64,000 bases of DNA from Paragonimus westermani (lineage: Eukaryota > Platyhelminthes > Trematoda > Plagiorchiida > Troglotrematidae), in the NCBI GenBank assembly GCA_008508345.1, contig QNGE01000850.1, forward strand, positions 139,396 to 203,395, in the 5' to 3' direction. Shown here piece after piece: positions 51,871 through 64,000 of the stretch (position 1 is its first letter; every line of letters begins with the position of its first letter). A program made the position numbers and the translations under genes. The notes below the pieces were generated by a model. That model ran no database searches. It was not told the origin of the DNA and saw nothing but the letters and a program-made list of their open reading frames with translations.

Positions 51871-53122
51871 CGCCAGTTGTTTTGGAGTGTTAAGTCATCA
51901 ACTTACTCACAGCAAACTGTCGGTGAAGAGACAACGAGAGCTTCAAGCTCGAGTAGGTTATGTTCGTTATACCGATATTCTTCGTTCGCATCGACCGCTG
52001 ACCACCGCCGGTTGGCAACTCATCCTTTTCAATGTGGTTTGCCACTGTACGGCGAATTCCCTGTCCGTTTCAGACCACTCCAACCCTACATTTCGTTTCT
52101 TCCTCCTCAGCCCTTCTACAACGCACTAACGTGTACTCGCCTATTGAACTGTTTCCCGCACTATATTCTCGGTGTTCTTCTCCGAAGCTCGGATTCCACA
52201 ATTCCAATCTCTCTCTGTTTGCCTTCCAAGAAATGTGGCTCCCATTTTCGTCCTAGCCTACTAGCTCACCAACCAGGATTGGCTGACTGAACACGCAAGC
52301 CTCACTCACGCCGTTTGCTCTCATTCCTCCGGGTTTCATTGGGTTTCTCTGTATGTGAGTGGAACCACCGTTGATATAGCGCTCACCGCTTGTGGTGATG
52401 ATTGCTTGCAGGCGTCCCTTGGCTCCAGTCATTGTAACAAGCTATTCCGAAACGGATGCCGACAACCGCGTGTGTGTGCGTGTGTGTAAAACACTAGCCT
52501 CGTCACCTAAAAATGCCTATTGGGGATCACTTTTGAAATTGAATAGCGACATGCCGAAGAAGTGGAAGATAGCGGTTGATGGAAGATTTGTGCTATCAAA
52601 CGAACAAACATCAGTTTACACTTTTGGCTTGTTGAGGCAGTGAGAATGGTTTAAGTCGTTTCGTAACAAAGATATTAGGTGGAATCAAGAGGGTCTCTCT
52701 CAGCAAGCGTATCTTAATCAGTGAAAGTATTTGAAAGCAATCAATGTGATCGGTAGTACATTCAAATTGCCAATCTGCTGACAAACGTGTTTGAGTAGAC
52801 TTGTTGGTGGTGATTTGTATCTGTCTCAATCTGCCTGGATTAACCTAGTTACTTCCAATCACCTCACTGTGTGTCATAGAATAGTCAAGGCGATATGGCT
52901 GAGACACTTGAAACTGTCAAAATGCCCCATACATCCCGAGACATTACTTCTCAGTTTTTTCACGCACACACATCTTCAGCAAATAGAGGACATTTGAATA
53001 ATCGTTCCTAGGACAACTAGTACAACTAGTACAGCAGTGGAACTCAAACACGGTTGACGTAAATCGGTCGTAGCCTGCATAAATTGTACGGAACTCTATA
53101 GGTTCCCTTTTGAGATTAACTT
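51437..53122 (+). repeat. Long direct repeat, copy B
   Basis: This is the partner of 34369-36054 in the same orientation, 17,068 bp away. The stretch 51704-53122 is indistinguishable from 34636-36054 on reading, whereas 51437-51703 differs at about one base in nine. The identity ends abruptly at 53122, with the flank again diverged but related. Confidence 0.95.
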
Positions 53123-53126
53123 GAAA

Positions 53127-53930
53127 CTAAATTGGCCGGGATTTAATAAATAACGGAACAACAGGAAGACGATATAAATGCGATAAATGTTTATATTGGA
53201 ACCTAGTGGAGGCTGTGGAACTATACTTAGAGAAATCAAAATACGTGTTTGGTTGGTATCCGATAGTATTTCGCGGAAAACTGTTCGCACCCTCTAGAAA
53301 CATGAGGAACAGTGAACTCGATGAATTGTTTACGACGAACGCGACTAAAATGTTATGGGAATCTGACGAAAATACAAAATCATTCGCCAACAATCCAGGG
53401 AAAGCAACAGGTGAAAAGCACACAAACATAGATGAGTCGACTAACCAAATGTTGGGGAATACGGTGCGAAGTTAGGCGCCGGATATAAACAAAAGCTTCC
53501 GGACTTTGATGAAAACATCAATAACATGAAGCGAAAATTTCCTGTTTTTACTCAAAGTAATCCCCAGACAGTTGACAGAAAGCACTCGAGGTAAAGGTTC
53601 ATTATTTACACGAAGGAAGGAGCGTGCATTGGAAAGTTCCTCATATTGTTTTATTTTCACGAACCGAAACAAAATGTCAACAAGTTTGCAAGTGTTACGA
53701 GAGAACTGCAAGAATGTGAACAGCCTACTAGCTTAGATGAAGTATACAGCAAGGCAGAAGAGAAAAATCCAACCAGGTGCTTGTCGCCCGACACCACATC
53801 ATCCGCATAGATAGTTAGAAACGTATGATAATTTTCTGGCATGGGTGCAATAAAAAACAGAATTAAGTCAGGATAAGTGTCTACCTCTTGCAGAATACCA
53901 AATCCAATGATGAATGGCAATCAGACTTAA
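53127..53930 (-). pseudogene. CR1-like LINE reverse transcriptase, 3' part
   Basis: The minus strand from about 53930 down carries the palm box FLTIYADDVV (catalytic YADD at 53798-53809, both Asp intact). After a frameshift near 53700 it continues with CKLVDILFRF, PLPRVLSVNCLGITLS and FIKVRKLLFI, then the C-terminal phrases FPGLLANDFVFS and STRFQYKHLSHLYRLP. This is the order found in CR1/jockey-type LINE ORF2 proteins. Frame changes and the missing N-terminal two thirds make it a dead fragment. Its last part (53160-53225) has a diverged match at 36110-36177, beside copy A of the long repeat. Confidence 0.72.
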
Positions 53931-54300
53931 TCAGTGAATTGGATAAATTGACTCCGGCCGCTAAAGTAATCGGGTAGAAGCTCCTAAAAGGATTGTTGCA
54001 CTTCAGGTTTTTTCAGAGCTTGAAGTAATTTCTATCAACACTTCTAAGAACGACTTTATACTCCAACTGTTGTTGATCGGTTGTTATAGGTCCACAAACA
54101 AGTTGAAAGAGCAAACATCTATTTCATCTCGATTATCTCGCAGGTTGTACGGTGAGTTTTATCGCCAGTGGGGGAACAAGCGGAGAAACAGAATGCTTGT
54201 ATGCTAAAAAACAGTGACTTTAAATTTAACTTCCAGTAACAAAAGCCTCTCGGTGAATATATTCAGGTTCATAGCCTTTTACTGGGCTTTAATAACCACT
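53931..54300 (+). pseudogene. Possible CR1-like endonuclease fragment, opposite orientation
   Basis: The plus strand at about 54010-54150 reads VISINTSKNDFILQLL followed by IGCYRSTNKLKEQ. This resembles the endonuclease phrase before and after IYRPPN in CR1-like LINEs. It lies on the strand opposite to the RT fragment at 53127-53930. It is short and partial, with no catalytic residue that I can confirm. Confidence 0.35.
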
Positions 54301-57300
54301 TTTAGGGGCGGAATGGCGTGTTCATCTTAGCGCAGAATGTGTAGAAAAATTCATCCTTTAGATGGATGAACGTAATCAATTTCGGTCCTTCAAGATGTTC
54401 AGCACAAATATGGATGAAACTGCAACAAATCAGTTATCGAAAAGACGCGTGAAACTGGTTTCACCTGAACAGGTTTCCTATTCCTTAAAAAAGATAGAAT
54501 TAAAATGGTCCAAATCAAACCTTATATTACATATATTTGTTCTGCTGAATCAAAATAAATATCCCGCACTAAACTGCTAAATATCAGGTGTGAATAGTTA
54601 CATATCAGTTGTGCCTTATTAAAAGACAAACCAGACTACTTAGATGAATGCGTGATTAAAGTAACCGTGAACAGTCGGTTAATCTGAACATACTCTTCGC
54701 GGATCACAATGGAAATTCCATAGCGTTTGTTCTGTAAGAGCCGCATGTGTCTTGTAATGCTCAATGAACTTTCCCCATTCTCTGGCCATCTAACCCAGTG
54801 AAGTGTAACAACTTGTGATAGCCTGTCGCTTCAAAACATTCTGGGCTATTACGTTCGAAATATACAAGCCATGTCATAAACGAAACTGCTGTGCTGAAAA
54901 TGGGATTTACATGCACCTACAAATTCTGCTGGAATATCAGTATACTTGGATGGTATGTGTTGGAAATAGTCTATGTTTGTCAACTAGTCGTTGTCAGTTT
55001 TAATCGATGCATCGGAAGGGCTTATTCAGAAAAAAGTACTCTGATAGCTTATCAGTGGCACATTTCCTTGTGATGCCCGGAAAAAGATCTCCTCCAATGC
55101 ATTCCTGAGGCGACCGTGTTAGTCTACTAGTACGCACATGTGAAGGCTCAGCCACATCGATTTGTGAGTAGTGTTCATGTTATCTGGTTGCCTTAACATT
55201 AATGACAGTAACCGTTCCATTCATTCGAGTTTTTGATCCCCACCTTGGCAAAAATAGATGCACCAATGACCGGTTCTCAGAAACATGAAACTTTTAGAAT
55301 GGACTAGCCGTTAAGTTTCTGCTGAACGTAAAACACAAACAACTGCATCGCCACTCGTCTAGTGTGTCTTCCACACAGTTTCTACAACTATTAACATGTC
55401 ATCTGTTCCTACCGAAGTTTTACGCTCAAATTTTGTTGAATCCCTTACAATCCCATAAAGCTAACGCAAATTACGAAAAACAACTTTTGGCAATCTCAAT
55501 TTTTTCATTAATCCCTAAATTGTCAGATGGCTCCCAGGTGATTAGTTTATTGGTTGCAGGTTAGTGGCGGTATTATTCGCTTAAACCGTTTCCCTTGGAA
55601 AGTATGCTATGAACGCAATCAACCGGACTGGAACATGGCTATAGTCCATAATTCTGTTATGGTAAAAATGTGCACTAATGACAGGCTCTTGCCAGTGCAA
55701 AACTCAAGCCTAGTGTTTCGTTTCGAAAGGTGAAGGGACGAAGAGTCTGAAAGTGATCGATGCAATCATGTGTAAACTATGCACAAATCACTGCAACCGA
55801 ACGGCTCACTATCAGTTAATAACAACTGTATTGGAAAAGAATCTTCTGGTGTTGAAACAATGCTCACCGAAAAACCGTCAGCTAATTCTTCTTTTTTTCA
55901 TCTGCTACCACTTTTGTGCACAGTTCACTGAATGAGAAAAAGTTGAAGTGATTGACTACAAGAAATGGTAGGCTGCATATTTTCGAAACTGCGTTATCTC
56001 TTCCCTATCCGAAACTGATGACGGTATGCGACAAGTTTGCTGATGAACTTCAAGGAGCCTACAGGAATAGTTGATGATTATTATTTCCAAAAGAGACAGT
56101 GCTTGTTTTGCAACCCCAGCGTTGATCATTTCATAAAGTGCGTTAATTGGTTATTGTCTAGAAGGTCATACAAGTTTGTTGCGTATGCCATGTGGCAAGA
56201 AAAAGTGGTATGACGTCAGTGTTACTGCGATGTTTCCTACACTTTCAGTTGAATGTGTTCAAAATGCAACATTAGAAATCTGCTTGATATTCTTTGTTAC
56301 TCTGTCGAAGTGACCGTGTAACCCCTCAAAACATTTCAAGTACAACATTTTGTCCGACGTCCTTGAACAGCATTTTTTACGTGACTCCAATTTACGTATA
56401 AGTAATGGTCTTTGCTTTTCAAACAAAGCTTCAAATTTTAAAATAAAACTAACTAACAGATTGCTAGTTCTAGAAACTAAACAAGGTGGACCTCACATTC
56501 AGTGGTTACAGTAATGGGAACAGAAATACGGGAACACCGGCGGTCAATTCACACACACCCGTTTTGTCTTTAATTGACGGCGCAGTCTACTGTGTACATC
56601 GGTTTACTAATTACCTGTGGTTGTACGTCTGTGCGACATGAAAGTACTAAAAGCCGAGCCTTCATAAAACACGACGGTGGCATTGTGGTGATCTGTAAAA
56701 TTCTTATCTTTATTTTCCGTAAGTAGTTTATTTGTCTCGAAGTCATAACAGTAAATCACATGCTCCATCAACGTCACTGATCGATTTTAGTCCAGCAAGT
56801 GATTTGCTTTTGAATACTGAAATCATTTGTGCTTAATGTACGGCGTGAGAGTTTTGGACACCAAATGGACCGACATATTATTCAAGATGAAATTTCTGTT
56901 AAATAATTCAGTCCAGCTTAGCAGCACCAATATGGTAGCTCATGCATCGAGGACGTCCATGGTGACATTGCTGATGTGATGCAACTTTTATGGATCATTT
57001 TCCTTGGTGGAACTGAACAGCTTCAAGCCTTAGTGCAGAACATAAAGAATCAGGTTCTTTAAATACGTTCAGCAAATGCATGTGAATTTTTATTGGCTTA
57101 GTCTTCTCAAGTGTCAAACTTTAACATCATTTCTATGCTCGGAATGTCCTCACAGCAAAATCTATCATTGATTGCGAAAACTTGTAACAGACTTTGAAAT
57201 TCATGAGAACGGAATATCAGAGGAAGATCAAAAATGGTTGAGACTTAGAAATTCAGATTCATCTGGATCATTGCTAACATCGGTAGTTTTTCGACAAATA

Positions 57301-60300
57301 TACCATTGGTCAGAGATCTTCTATAGCATGTGAACAAACAGACATGCTTACACTAATTGCATAAAAGTGTATATTACCACCTTTATTTAACCACCTATTC
57401 CGTGATGCTTACATATTGCATGTGGAGTTGAGTGAGCGCATATTTCGCGTTATCAAGCGAAATCATTTGATGGGATTCCTGCAGTAGGTATAAGGTTTAC
57501 GGTAATGAGTTTTTTACTCAATACAACAACATACTGGTCTGCTTATTCTCTATTCTTAATTTTGATAACATTCTCGTTATCAAAACTCCCCATGCAATTT
57601 ATCGAAGACGTGCTGTCTCTTTTTCTTACTTTGATCAGATAAGAAACTATTTGATATGGTTGGTTTCCAAAAGGGACGTACTCATAAAACAGAGGAAATG
57701 GTGCGCAGAAAAATCTACACACGTAGACATACAATGCCGAATTTAGTAAACAAACAAAACGTCTGATGGTCAAGAGAGGTGTCTCCCGGGAAGATGGCCA
57801 GCAGACTTTTTGACTGTTGACCCTCACCATGAACACAGAGCCGGTTTCTGTGTTTTAACATGATTAGACTATAAATCAGAATAAGTTCTATCAACAAGGT
57901 GACTTATCGGTTTGGAGTTTGAAATTGATTCTTTAAATCTGTTTTTTTGCTATCGAAAGAATGTATTTCGGCTGGCTAGTAGTTGTCCCCCCTGAGTTGC
58001 CCTGAAATTTATTCAGTTTTTTCGAGCCTGTGATTTTCGTGGGAGTCTAACGATCCACGTTCCTTACTGTGTGTGAGCGGCCGAATAATGAGACTTTGAT
58101 ACCAATGAGAACTATAAGCTGATTGCAGGCATACAGGGGGTATAGATGAGATGAAGCTCTAGAACACCCGTTTACCGCACTAAACCTTATTAATTCTCAT
58201 ATGGTCTAGCAGTGCAGACTTGTCATTAACGGTATGCGAAAGTTGAATATCGACTTCGAAACCAGCTAATCGACACGTGCCCAGACAAATTACAGCATTA
58301 AGTCCTAACCGCATACATTATAGTGTGAATGGTAGTAAAACTGGTCGATATCTTGGCGTAAGCCGAGCTTACAACCACCGGTCGGGTGAATAGTTCTGGC
58401 AACGGGAGAGAGAAGCCAATCAAAATAAACCGAATTAGCACCTTTTTACCTGGATGAAAACAGTTCACCTCATGCGGCCAATTTACACCAGTGAAGATTT
58501 TGAACAGATACTGGCTCATCACGCTAAGGAAGCCAATTCTGACAGTTTTAAGACCACCAACAGTTTTGAACTAATCGACTGTTGGAAGCTTCCGTGTCGC
58601 GGTTGATTAGCTGACACATAGAATTAGATGACTGTCTTCCGAACCTGGATATTCTACTCACCCAAATACCAAGTGGCACGATGGGGAGATCTGTCTCCAG
58701 GAAGTCTACTTGAACAATGGGGAGTACGCAATTCGAAAGCTTCAGTCTAGTGCAACATATGAAAGCCTGATCAAAGTGTTTCATCACGGAGAACAATCTG
58801 CCTTTAGAGTTGCGAATGCCGAGGGATACCCTGCAGAATAACAGCTAACCCTCGAAATTGATTTAGAAGTAAAGAAAAGCCATCACCCCGATAATACTTT
58901 CAAGGACGATATCTACGAGAACACTGTCTGAAACTTCCGTTTACAGGAGGTGGCTGGTCAACACTCAGGAAGAAGCGTCTAACAGCTATATCAATAACTT
59001 ATAGCGCCGCAAAACTGTTCGTAATACAATGAACCAGAAATTTATCACTCTCTGAGGGTATGAAAAAACAGCCCACATTTGTCATATCCCACTTTTTGTA
59101 CAAATATCCGTGTGGCTACAGAATGAGCTAAATTTTGATAAAAAGCTTACAACTAGTTGTTCATATCAAGCAGCACCTCCCCCAAATATCTAGAAGCTCA
59201 GAACAAACACCGGGCGCTTGGATAAATGCCGACAGACTGTACCTAACAGCAGCATCTACAAGGTACATATTCCAAATAAGCAGTAATCAGAGTTCTTCAA
59301 CCCTTCTGCACAATTTTTCGAACAAACCAAAACAAAATCCCCAAGTGTGTCAAGGTTTTGACTATCATAGTTTTAGAAGAAAAAATCTGCGTTGCCTCTG
59401 TGGCCACCGTGGTAGTAAGTGTTTTCCTAACTTTCGCTTTCATTTTTGTGTTCCTCTGTCTAGTCTAATAAACCATGACTTCTCTCCCATTGAATTCTGA
59501 CTCTTGTTTCAAACTGGTTATATGCCCCTGTGTGATCAGCATGTACCGGAGTTTCATACGGTTGTGAAACTGTGATTGAAACACGTCTACTTTTTTTTCT
59601 GTAAAACCATTGGGTCTCGTATTAAAAACCAAAAATGGATTCTCCCCAAGTTTATTCTAGGGAGTTACGAGTCATCGCAAAGTCACACAGAATAAGGGAA
59701 CCACGCTGCTGTCTAGCTTTTTGTCATACCGCGCAGTTAATCTCACACCAACTGGAATTTGGTTGCGTAAACCTCTTTGAATTTTGTCTATTGTCTAGCG
59801 AGTGAATTAATTTAAAAGATAAACACGTCTGAGTTTTTATAACCGCTCTTCGGATCTTTTCACTAGCCTATGTATAACTTTATCGCGAGGATTTATCTGC
59901 ACTTCTAATATGCTTTCTTTGATCCGCTGATTAAATGTAAATCACTCATATCGTGTAGTTTGTTTAAATGGAGCTTATTTCAAATTAATCTACCATTGGT
60001 ACACCGGGACATGCTGTTCCACTACTGTTACGACAACGTTTACGACTCCCCTGACTACTTCATTAACATTCATTAGGAAAATATATCAGGTGACTTCTTG
60101 CTGATTGGCAAACCTACACCACCTTTTATGATATACCATTGAAACCTTATAATTAATAAAGTCCCTGTCGACTGAACCCCTGTAACCAAACGCCACTTAT
60201 TGTATACAGAATCTACAGTTGACCATTATTTCAAACAAAGTCACTGTTTGACTAGGGTACTTCTCAACTCCAACGAAATATCTCAGAGTGAGTAAAAGCT

Positions 60301-61957
60301 GTCTCGCCAGTAGCTCTCTTGCACCTCAGTCTTCGCCCGCTCTCTATGGATGACCATATTTCTGGGTCTCTCCTCCTTCAGTAACCAAATGACTTCAATA
60401 CAAAATTACAACGAGTAAACAGCCACGGATAGGAGTTTATGAATATCTCCTATCGCCCCATCCAGGAATCTCCGAATGGCATCTTTGTTGTCTTTTTGTC
60501 AACTATCAAGAAAGCAGTGATTCTTCTTAATGAATATTCCAGTACTTACCACTTAGCGTATCAGACTTGTCTCCAACGTTACAGACAGTTTAACACGTGT
60601 TCCGGATTGGGTAAACATTTAGTAGAACACACCGGGGATCTGACAAGCCATCTGTTATCATTAAATGAGGTTTTCAGATTCTGACGCTTTCAGCATCACG
60701 CTGAATTTACCTCGCAGCCAGGCTTATCGCGATAAGACCGTCAAAAACATCTCACGAATGTAACGCGCACCGTTTGTCCACCTTCTCACAGCCAATTTTC
60801 TTTGGTCATTGTAGGAGGAAGTTATACTAACTCGGTATACGAACGATTTCTACACCCTCATGTGTACACCGAAATATCCTTACAACCACTCCAGATCGTG
60901 TGATAAATTTACCTGCAGCAAGCATCAAAATGCGGTCGCGTTTACTACAATGGAAATTTCGTAAAATAGCTCAGGGACGGTAGTCTTCCCGCACACACAC
61001 ACACACACCATCCCATCGCATCTATGGCACCGCTGCAGTCTGTCTCGTACTAATACGCCGGGAAGTGCACCAGCGTAAAACTTGATGCAAATTATTAACC
61101 AATATACCAGCTGGATCTAGTTAAACGACTATCAAGATATCCCGCCCTGATTTAGGCGTTCGTTTTTCCAGAAGTCTTTATCCCGTCAAACAGTCCTGTA
61201 TGTCAGAACCAAACCTGTCAAACTGTGAGCCGGTTCTATCGACGACTTCGAGAAAAACCGAGATCCCAGGGCTAGGATCCACTAGATCTTTGGATTGATA
61301 AGTTTTAAATGGAGGATAATCCATGCTATCAACTATCAGTTGTATTCAGAACCAGGAGTTCTAGACTGGGATGTGGGAACGCCGAACATGCACTGACTAA
61401 TCCTAGGAATCTCACACATTGGATATCCACGTGCTTTGTACCTCTTCTTTTCAGCTGCTGAAACAACGACATTTATCGATCCTCTCATAGAGCCCTCGAT
61501 TCTGACGCCCTTTTGCACCGTCTTAAAATCCCAACGAATAAGATTCTAGACACCATCGGCTGGCCGGCTGGTAGTGGGTTGTATCTGTCGGACAACAAGT
61601 CTGACCACGGTTTACTTACCGGAATAACAATAGATCGGCTTGGTAGGTATACTGAGAATGATTTATTTTAAATGTTGTTCGCGCCGTCGGCAACATTAGC
61701 GAATAACGTCCAACGTCTTCCCACCTTCGAGAGAGACCATCAAGCAAATCTGCAAAACAATCTCTTGCCACATGAAGACCATGAAGCTAACGGTGCCACA
61801 ATATCATGAGGATCCATAAGAGCCGTCCTCCACGGTGAATCCGTCTTGGACGTACACCAAACTTATACAAGTAATGGAAGAAGGACGTTGCAGCAACGGT
61901 AGTTGACGGACGGTAAGAAGTGTCTCTTTTGGTAATGAACACACGTCTCTCCGAGTT
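54301..61957. other. No supported gene in 7.7 kb
   Basis: Many short open frames with no motif. A phrase near 55450 (ANYEKQLLAIS) faintly recalls a Ty3 RNase H start, and a 121-codon plus frame at 59135-59500 is unassigned. A CA microsatellite lies at 60992-61008. The sequence becomes more GC-rich after about 60 kb, perhaps because old R2-like sequence extends left of the recognised part. Confidence 0.5.
60992..61008 (+). repeat. (CA)n microsatellite
   Basis: About eight uninterrupted CA units. Confidence 0.95.
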
Positions 61958-63550
61958 GAGGAATACTGGAGTGCGGTGCTTCGCGACCCAGAGGTTTGTG
62001 ACAACCGTACTCCACGGCGGGTGACTCCATATGATGATAACCTTCTACCCCAATCGTCACAGCTAAAGTCACCAAGAAAATCCGTTCCCTGGACGGATTT
62101 GCGTCCATCTCAGACCGCTCCACACCTATCGATGTAGCTCATTCCCGAGCTGAATCATTGACAGCGCTTTTTAGTTTGCCACTGGTCGGTGATCAGTTGT
62201 CTCCACATCTGTACAGTGCTGGCATAAAACTTGTAATTCGGATCTTCACTAAGCTTACGCCGAGTAACTTTTACTTGTTTAATGGTCACAAGTTGCTTTT
62301 ATAGGATTTTGTTCAGACATGTGCTCCTCTGTAATCAGCCACAATTTGGCTCTCACATAGCCGAATGAAAAACTCGGGTTAACGACCATTCTTCACAGTT
62401 TTTTCAGCATCTCCATGCGTCACACAACGACTGTTCACTTGTAAAAGCCTTGGCTTCCGACCGCATATCTCATGACTCTGTAATTAGAGCAGTCATTATC
62501 CAGGGCTCAATAATCATTTTGATAAACTACCTACGGTCAGGTTACAAGTCTAGCAAATTTTATATTGAAAGCCGGTGTTTCCCTAAGAAGAGGCTCCCTC
62601 AAGTAGACTCCTCTCAACCTCTTTCGATTTTGGTTTTGGACTAAACACACTTGGCGGCTAATCAGACTATCTGGTATATACGGATGATGTCACGTGATCA
62701 TCTTCCTTGGGAGACCTACTGCCAATCAAACAACCGTCTGAAGAGTAGCTTGCTTGAAATCGGTTTGACCGTGAACTCCCCTAGGACGCAATGCTTCCAG
62801 ATATTACCGATCATGACCACCGACCCTTGAAAGTAGGTGGAGCCACCGTGGTATCCGCTCCACCTACAAAAGCACTCAAAGTTTTAGGTAAACTGTCCTA
62901 CTGGAGGACAATCTTGCGAAAGCTGCAGCTGCCGATCTAGCAGAAATGCTACACGAGGTAAAAGCAGAACCTCTAAAAGCTCAGCAGAGAATCAAAATTT
63001 TGTGGACGCGTTTACCATTCAGTATACCTCACCAACTGTGACTCCGTCCCACACATGAAAAGAAGTACAAGTTCTGAGATCCAGCAATGAGATCTACGAC
63101 CGTCAAAAGGCAAGTTCAATGTCCTCTTTTACTCACGTATCAATTTCGGCAGCCTCCAGATACTTCACCTCTGATCTTGTGTGTTGCTAAATAAAGTCTG
63201 GGATCAAAACCACTTGTCGCCAAGACGTGGTTTTACAATGGGCTCCGCGCGACACTTCATCTCAGCCGTCCCATCGTCCTGTTTTCACACCGATGTCAAT
63301 AGCCAGAACGATTATTACATTCTAGGACAAGACACAGCGTGAGGCCCTCCAGAATGCGCACGATGGATTCCGTTTGCAACACGCCCCGGCAACGACCACC
63401 TCAAACAGCTAGTTGTGGAACACAACCATCACAGCGATGCAACTTAGAGCTGACACGTTACCCGTGGAAATTCGCCGTTCATGTGGCCATCGGAAATCAT
63501 TGCAAGAATTAAAATGCCGCCTTGGTACCAGCCGTGAAAGTTTGTTTTGA
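61958..63550 (+). pseudogene. R2-like LINE remnant, RT to C-terminal zinc-knuckle region
   Basis: Plus-strand pieces in order: EEYWSAVLRDPEVCDNRTPR and RKSVPWTDLRPS (61958-62136), the region before the RT fingers. Then ISHDSVIRAV and NYLRSGYKSSKF (about 62450-62580), and a damaged RGVRQGDPLS-type box. The catalytic box YTDD is at 62677-62688, followed by LLEIGLTVNSPRTQCFQI. The thumb phrase EPLKAQQRIKIL is at about 62968-63003. A C-terminal phrase is at about 63425-63548 (ITAMQLRADTLPVEIRR, with one Cys and one His of the usual Cys-Cys-His-Cys knuckle visible). R2-type proteins nick a specific rDNA site and reverse transcribe from it. Many stops and shifts are present, and much of the endonuclease is unreadable. 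No ribosomal DNA flanks it. The clade call rests on the thumb and C-terminal phrases; a related NeSL or R4-type LINE is possible. Confidence 0.75.
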
Positions 63551-63712
63551 ATTTTTACTCATACTCTCTCACTCATTCCAACGACACAGATGACACAACT
63601 TTGTAACTGCCTTAACAAACTGCAAATTTAAAAGCAGGGAGCTCTCAATGAACCCAGAACCTCATATCCTCACTTTTAACGCACTTGTTGCTGAAATTTA
63701 TCCGCAGGGAGT

Positions 63713-63949
63713 TTATGCTGTAGCCAATTTACCGTAAATATATGGGTGTGGAATATCGTGGGAGTAATTGTGGACGGAATTTTTAGGAAAGTATGGAATA
63801 TGCCTATTGTACTGTGAGAATTTCTTTGTTTTAATGCGCAAACGATGTTTATCAAGAACGCTAAGGATTTGAGCTAAATTAACAGCGAAATATGTTGACG
63901 AGATAGCTGAAGTTTTGCGATCTGGTTGATAGGGGGAATAAGGAACCAA
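63713..63949 (-). pseudogene. Possible Ty3-type retrotransposon RT fragment
   Basis: The minus-strand frame contains LAQILSVLDKHRLRIKTKKF followed by RHIPYFPKNSVHNYSHDIPH. This resembles the segment after the catalytic Asp box of Ty3-group reverse transcriptases, where a helix (rVLqrL..hgLrl...Kc.F) precedes a v.yLGf.v...G..pdp phrase. The catalytic box would lie at or beyond the window edge and is not seen. The match is short and could be chance. Confidence 0.33.
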
Positions 63950-64000
63950 TGATTAATGAACATGCACCGTATAAGTTGTAAGCCATTTTTCTGAAGACTT

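Noticed and set aside
55420..55530. Possible Ty3 RNase H phrase (ANYEKQLLAIS)
   Set aside because: Only about ten residues resemble the motif, and nothing before or after supports a retrotransposon.
1..64000. CRISPR arrays, bacterial operons, rRNA genes and complete tRNA genes
   Set aside because: I looked for regularly spaced repeats, tight gene strings with ribosome-binding sites, conserved rRNA blocks and cloverleaf folds, and found none. The window is eukaryotic in character.

Overview
This window looks like intron- and transposon-rich nuclear DNA from an invertebrate, most likely a flatworm and possibly a digenean trematode. The evidence is a moderately AT-rich base composition, no dense or operon-like coding, and the remains of at least five retroelement types. 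These are an apurinic-endonuclease LINE, a CR1-like LINE, an R2-like LINE, Penelope-like elements and a probable Ty3-type fragment. The species call is inference. No complete gene lies in the window. Most open frames of 60-120 codons are at the level expected by chance.

Left half (1-32.9 kb): mostly unique-looking sequence with few recognisable transposons. The one secure host coding sequence is a minus-strand exon at 8538-8689. It encodes the activation site and start of the catalytic domain of a trypsin-family (S1) serine protease, and two phase-compatible exon-like stretches lie upstream of it. Several plus-strand stretches have good splice signals and an open frame, and could be exons of one or more long-intron genes. 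None matches a family I recognise, and each could be chance. This half also holds a pair of diverged inverted arms (about 12.09-12.41 and 12.94-13.26 kb) and a 159-bp foldback element (16326-16484).

Right half (32.9-64 kb): a transposon graveyard. An endonuclease LINE remnant (about 32.98-34.8 kb) has lost its reverse-transcriptase core. Its tail lies in a repeat that recurs 17,068 bp downstream (34369-36054 and 51437-53122). Within that repeat 1,419 bp appear identical, while both flanks are diverged. At 40.34-42.32 kb the two halves of a Penelope-like ORF lie back to back in opposite orientations, and a second Penelope endonuclease fragment lies at 46.6-47.0 kb. A CR1-like tail (53.1-53.9 kb, minus), a broken R2-like element (61.96-63.55 kb, plus) and a possible Ty3 fragment at the right edge complete the set.

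The genes do not form a pathway. The interest lies in genome dynamics (inversion of a Penelope element, apparent sequence homogenisation, foldbacks) and in the orphan protease exon.
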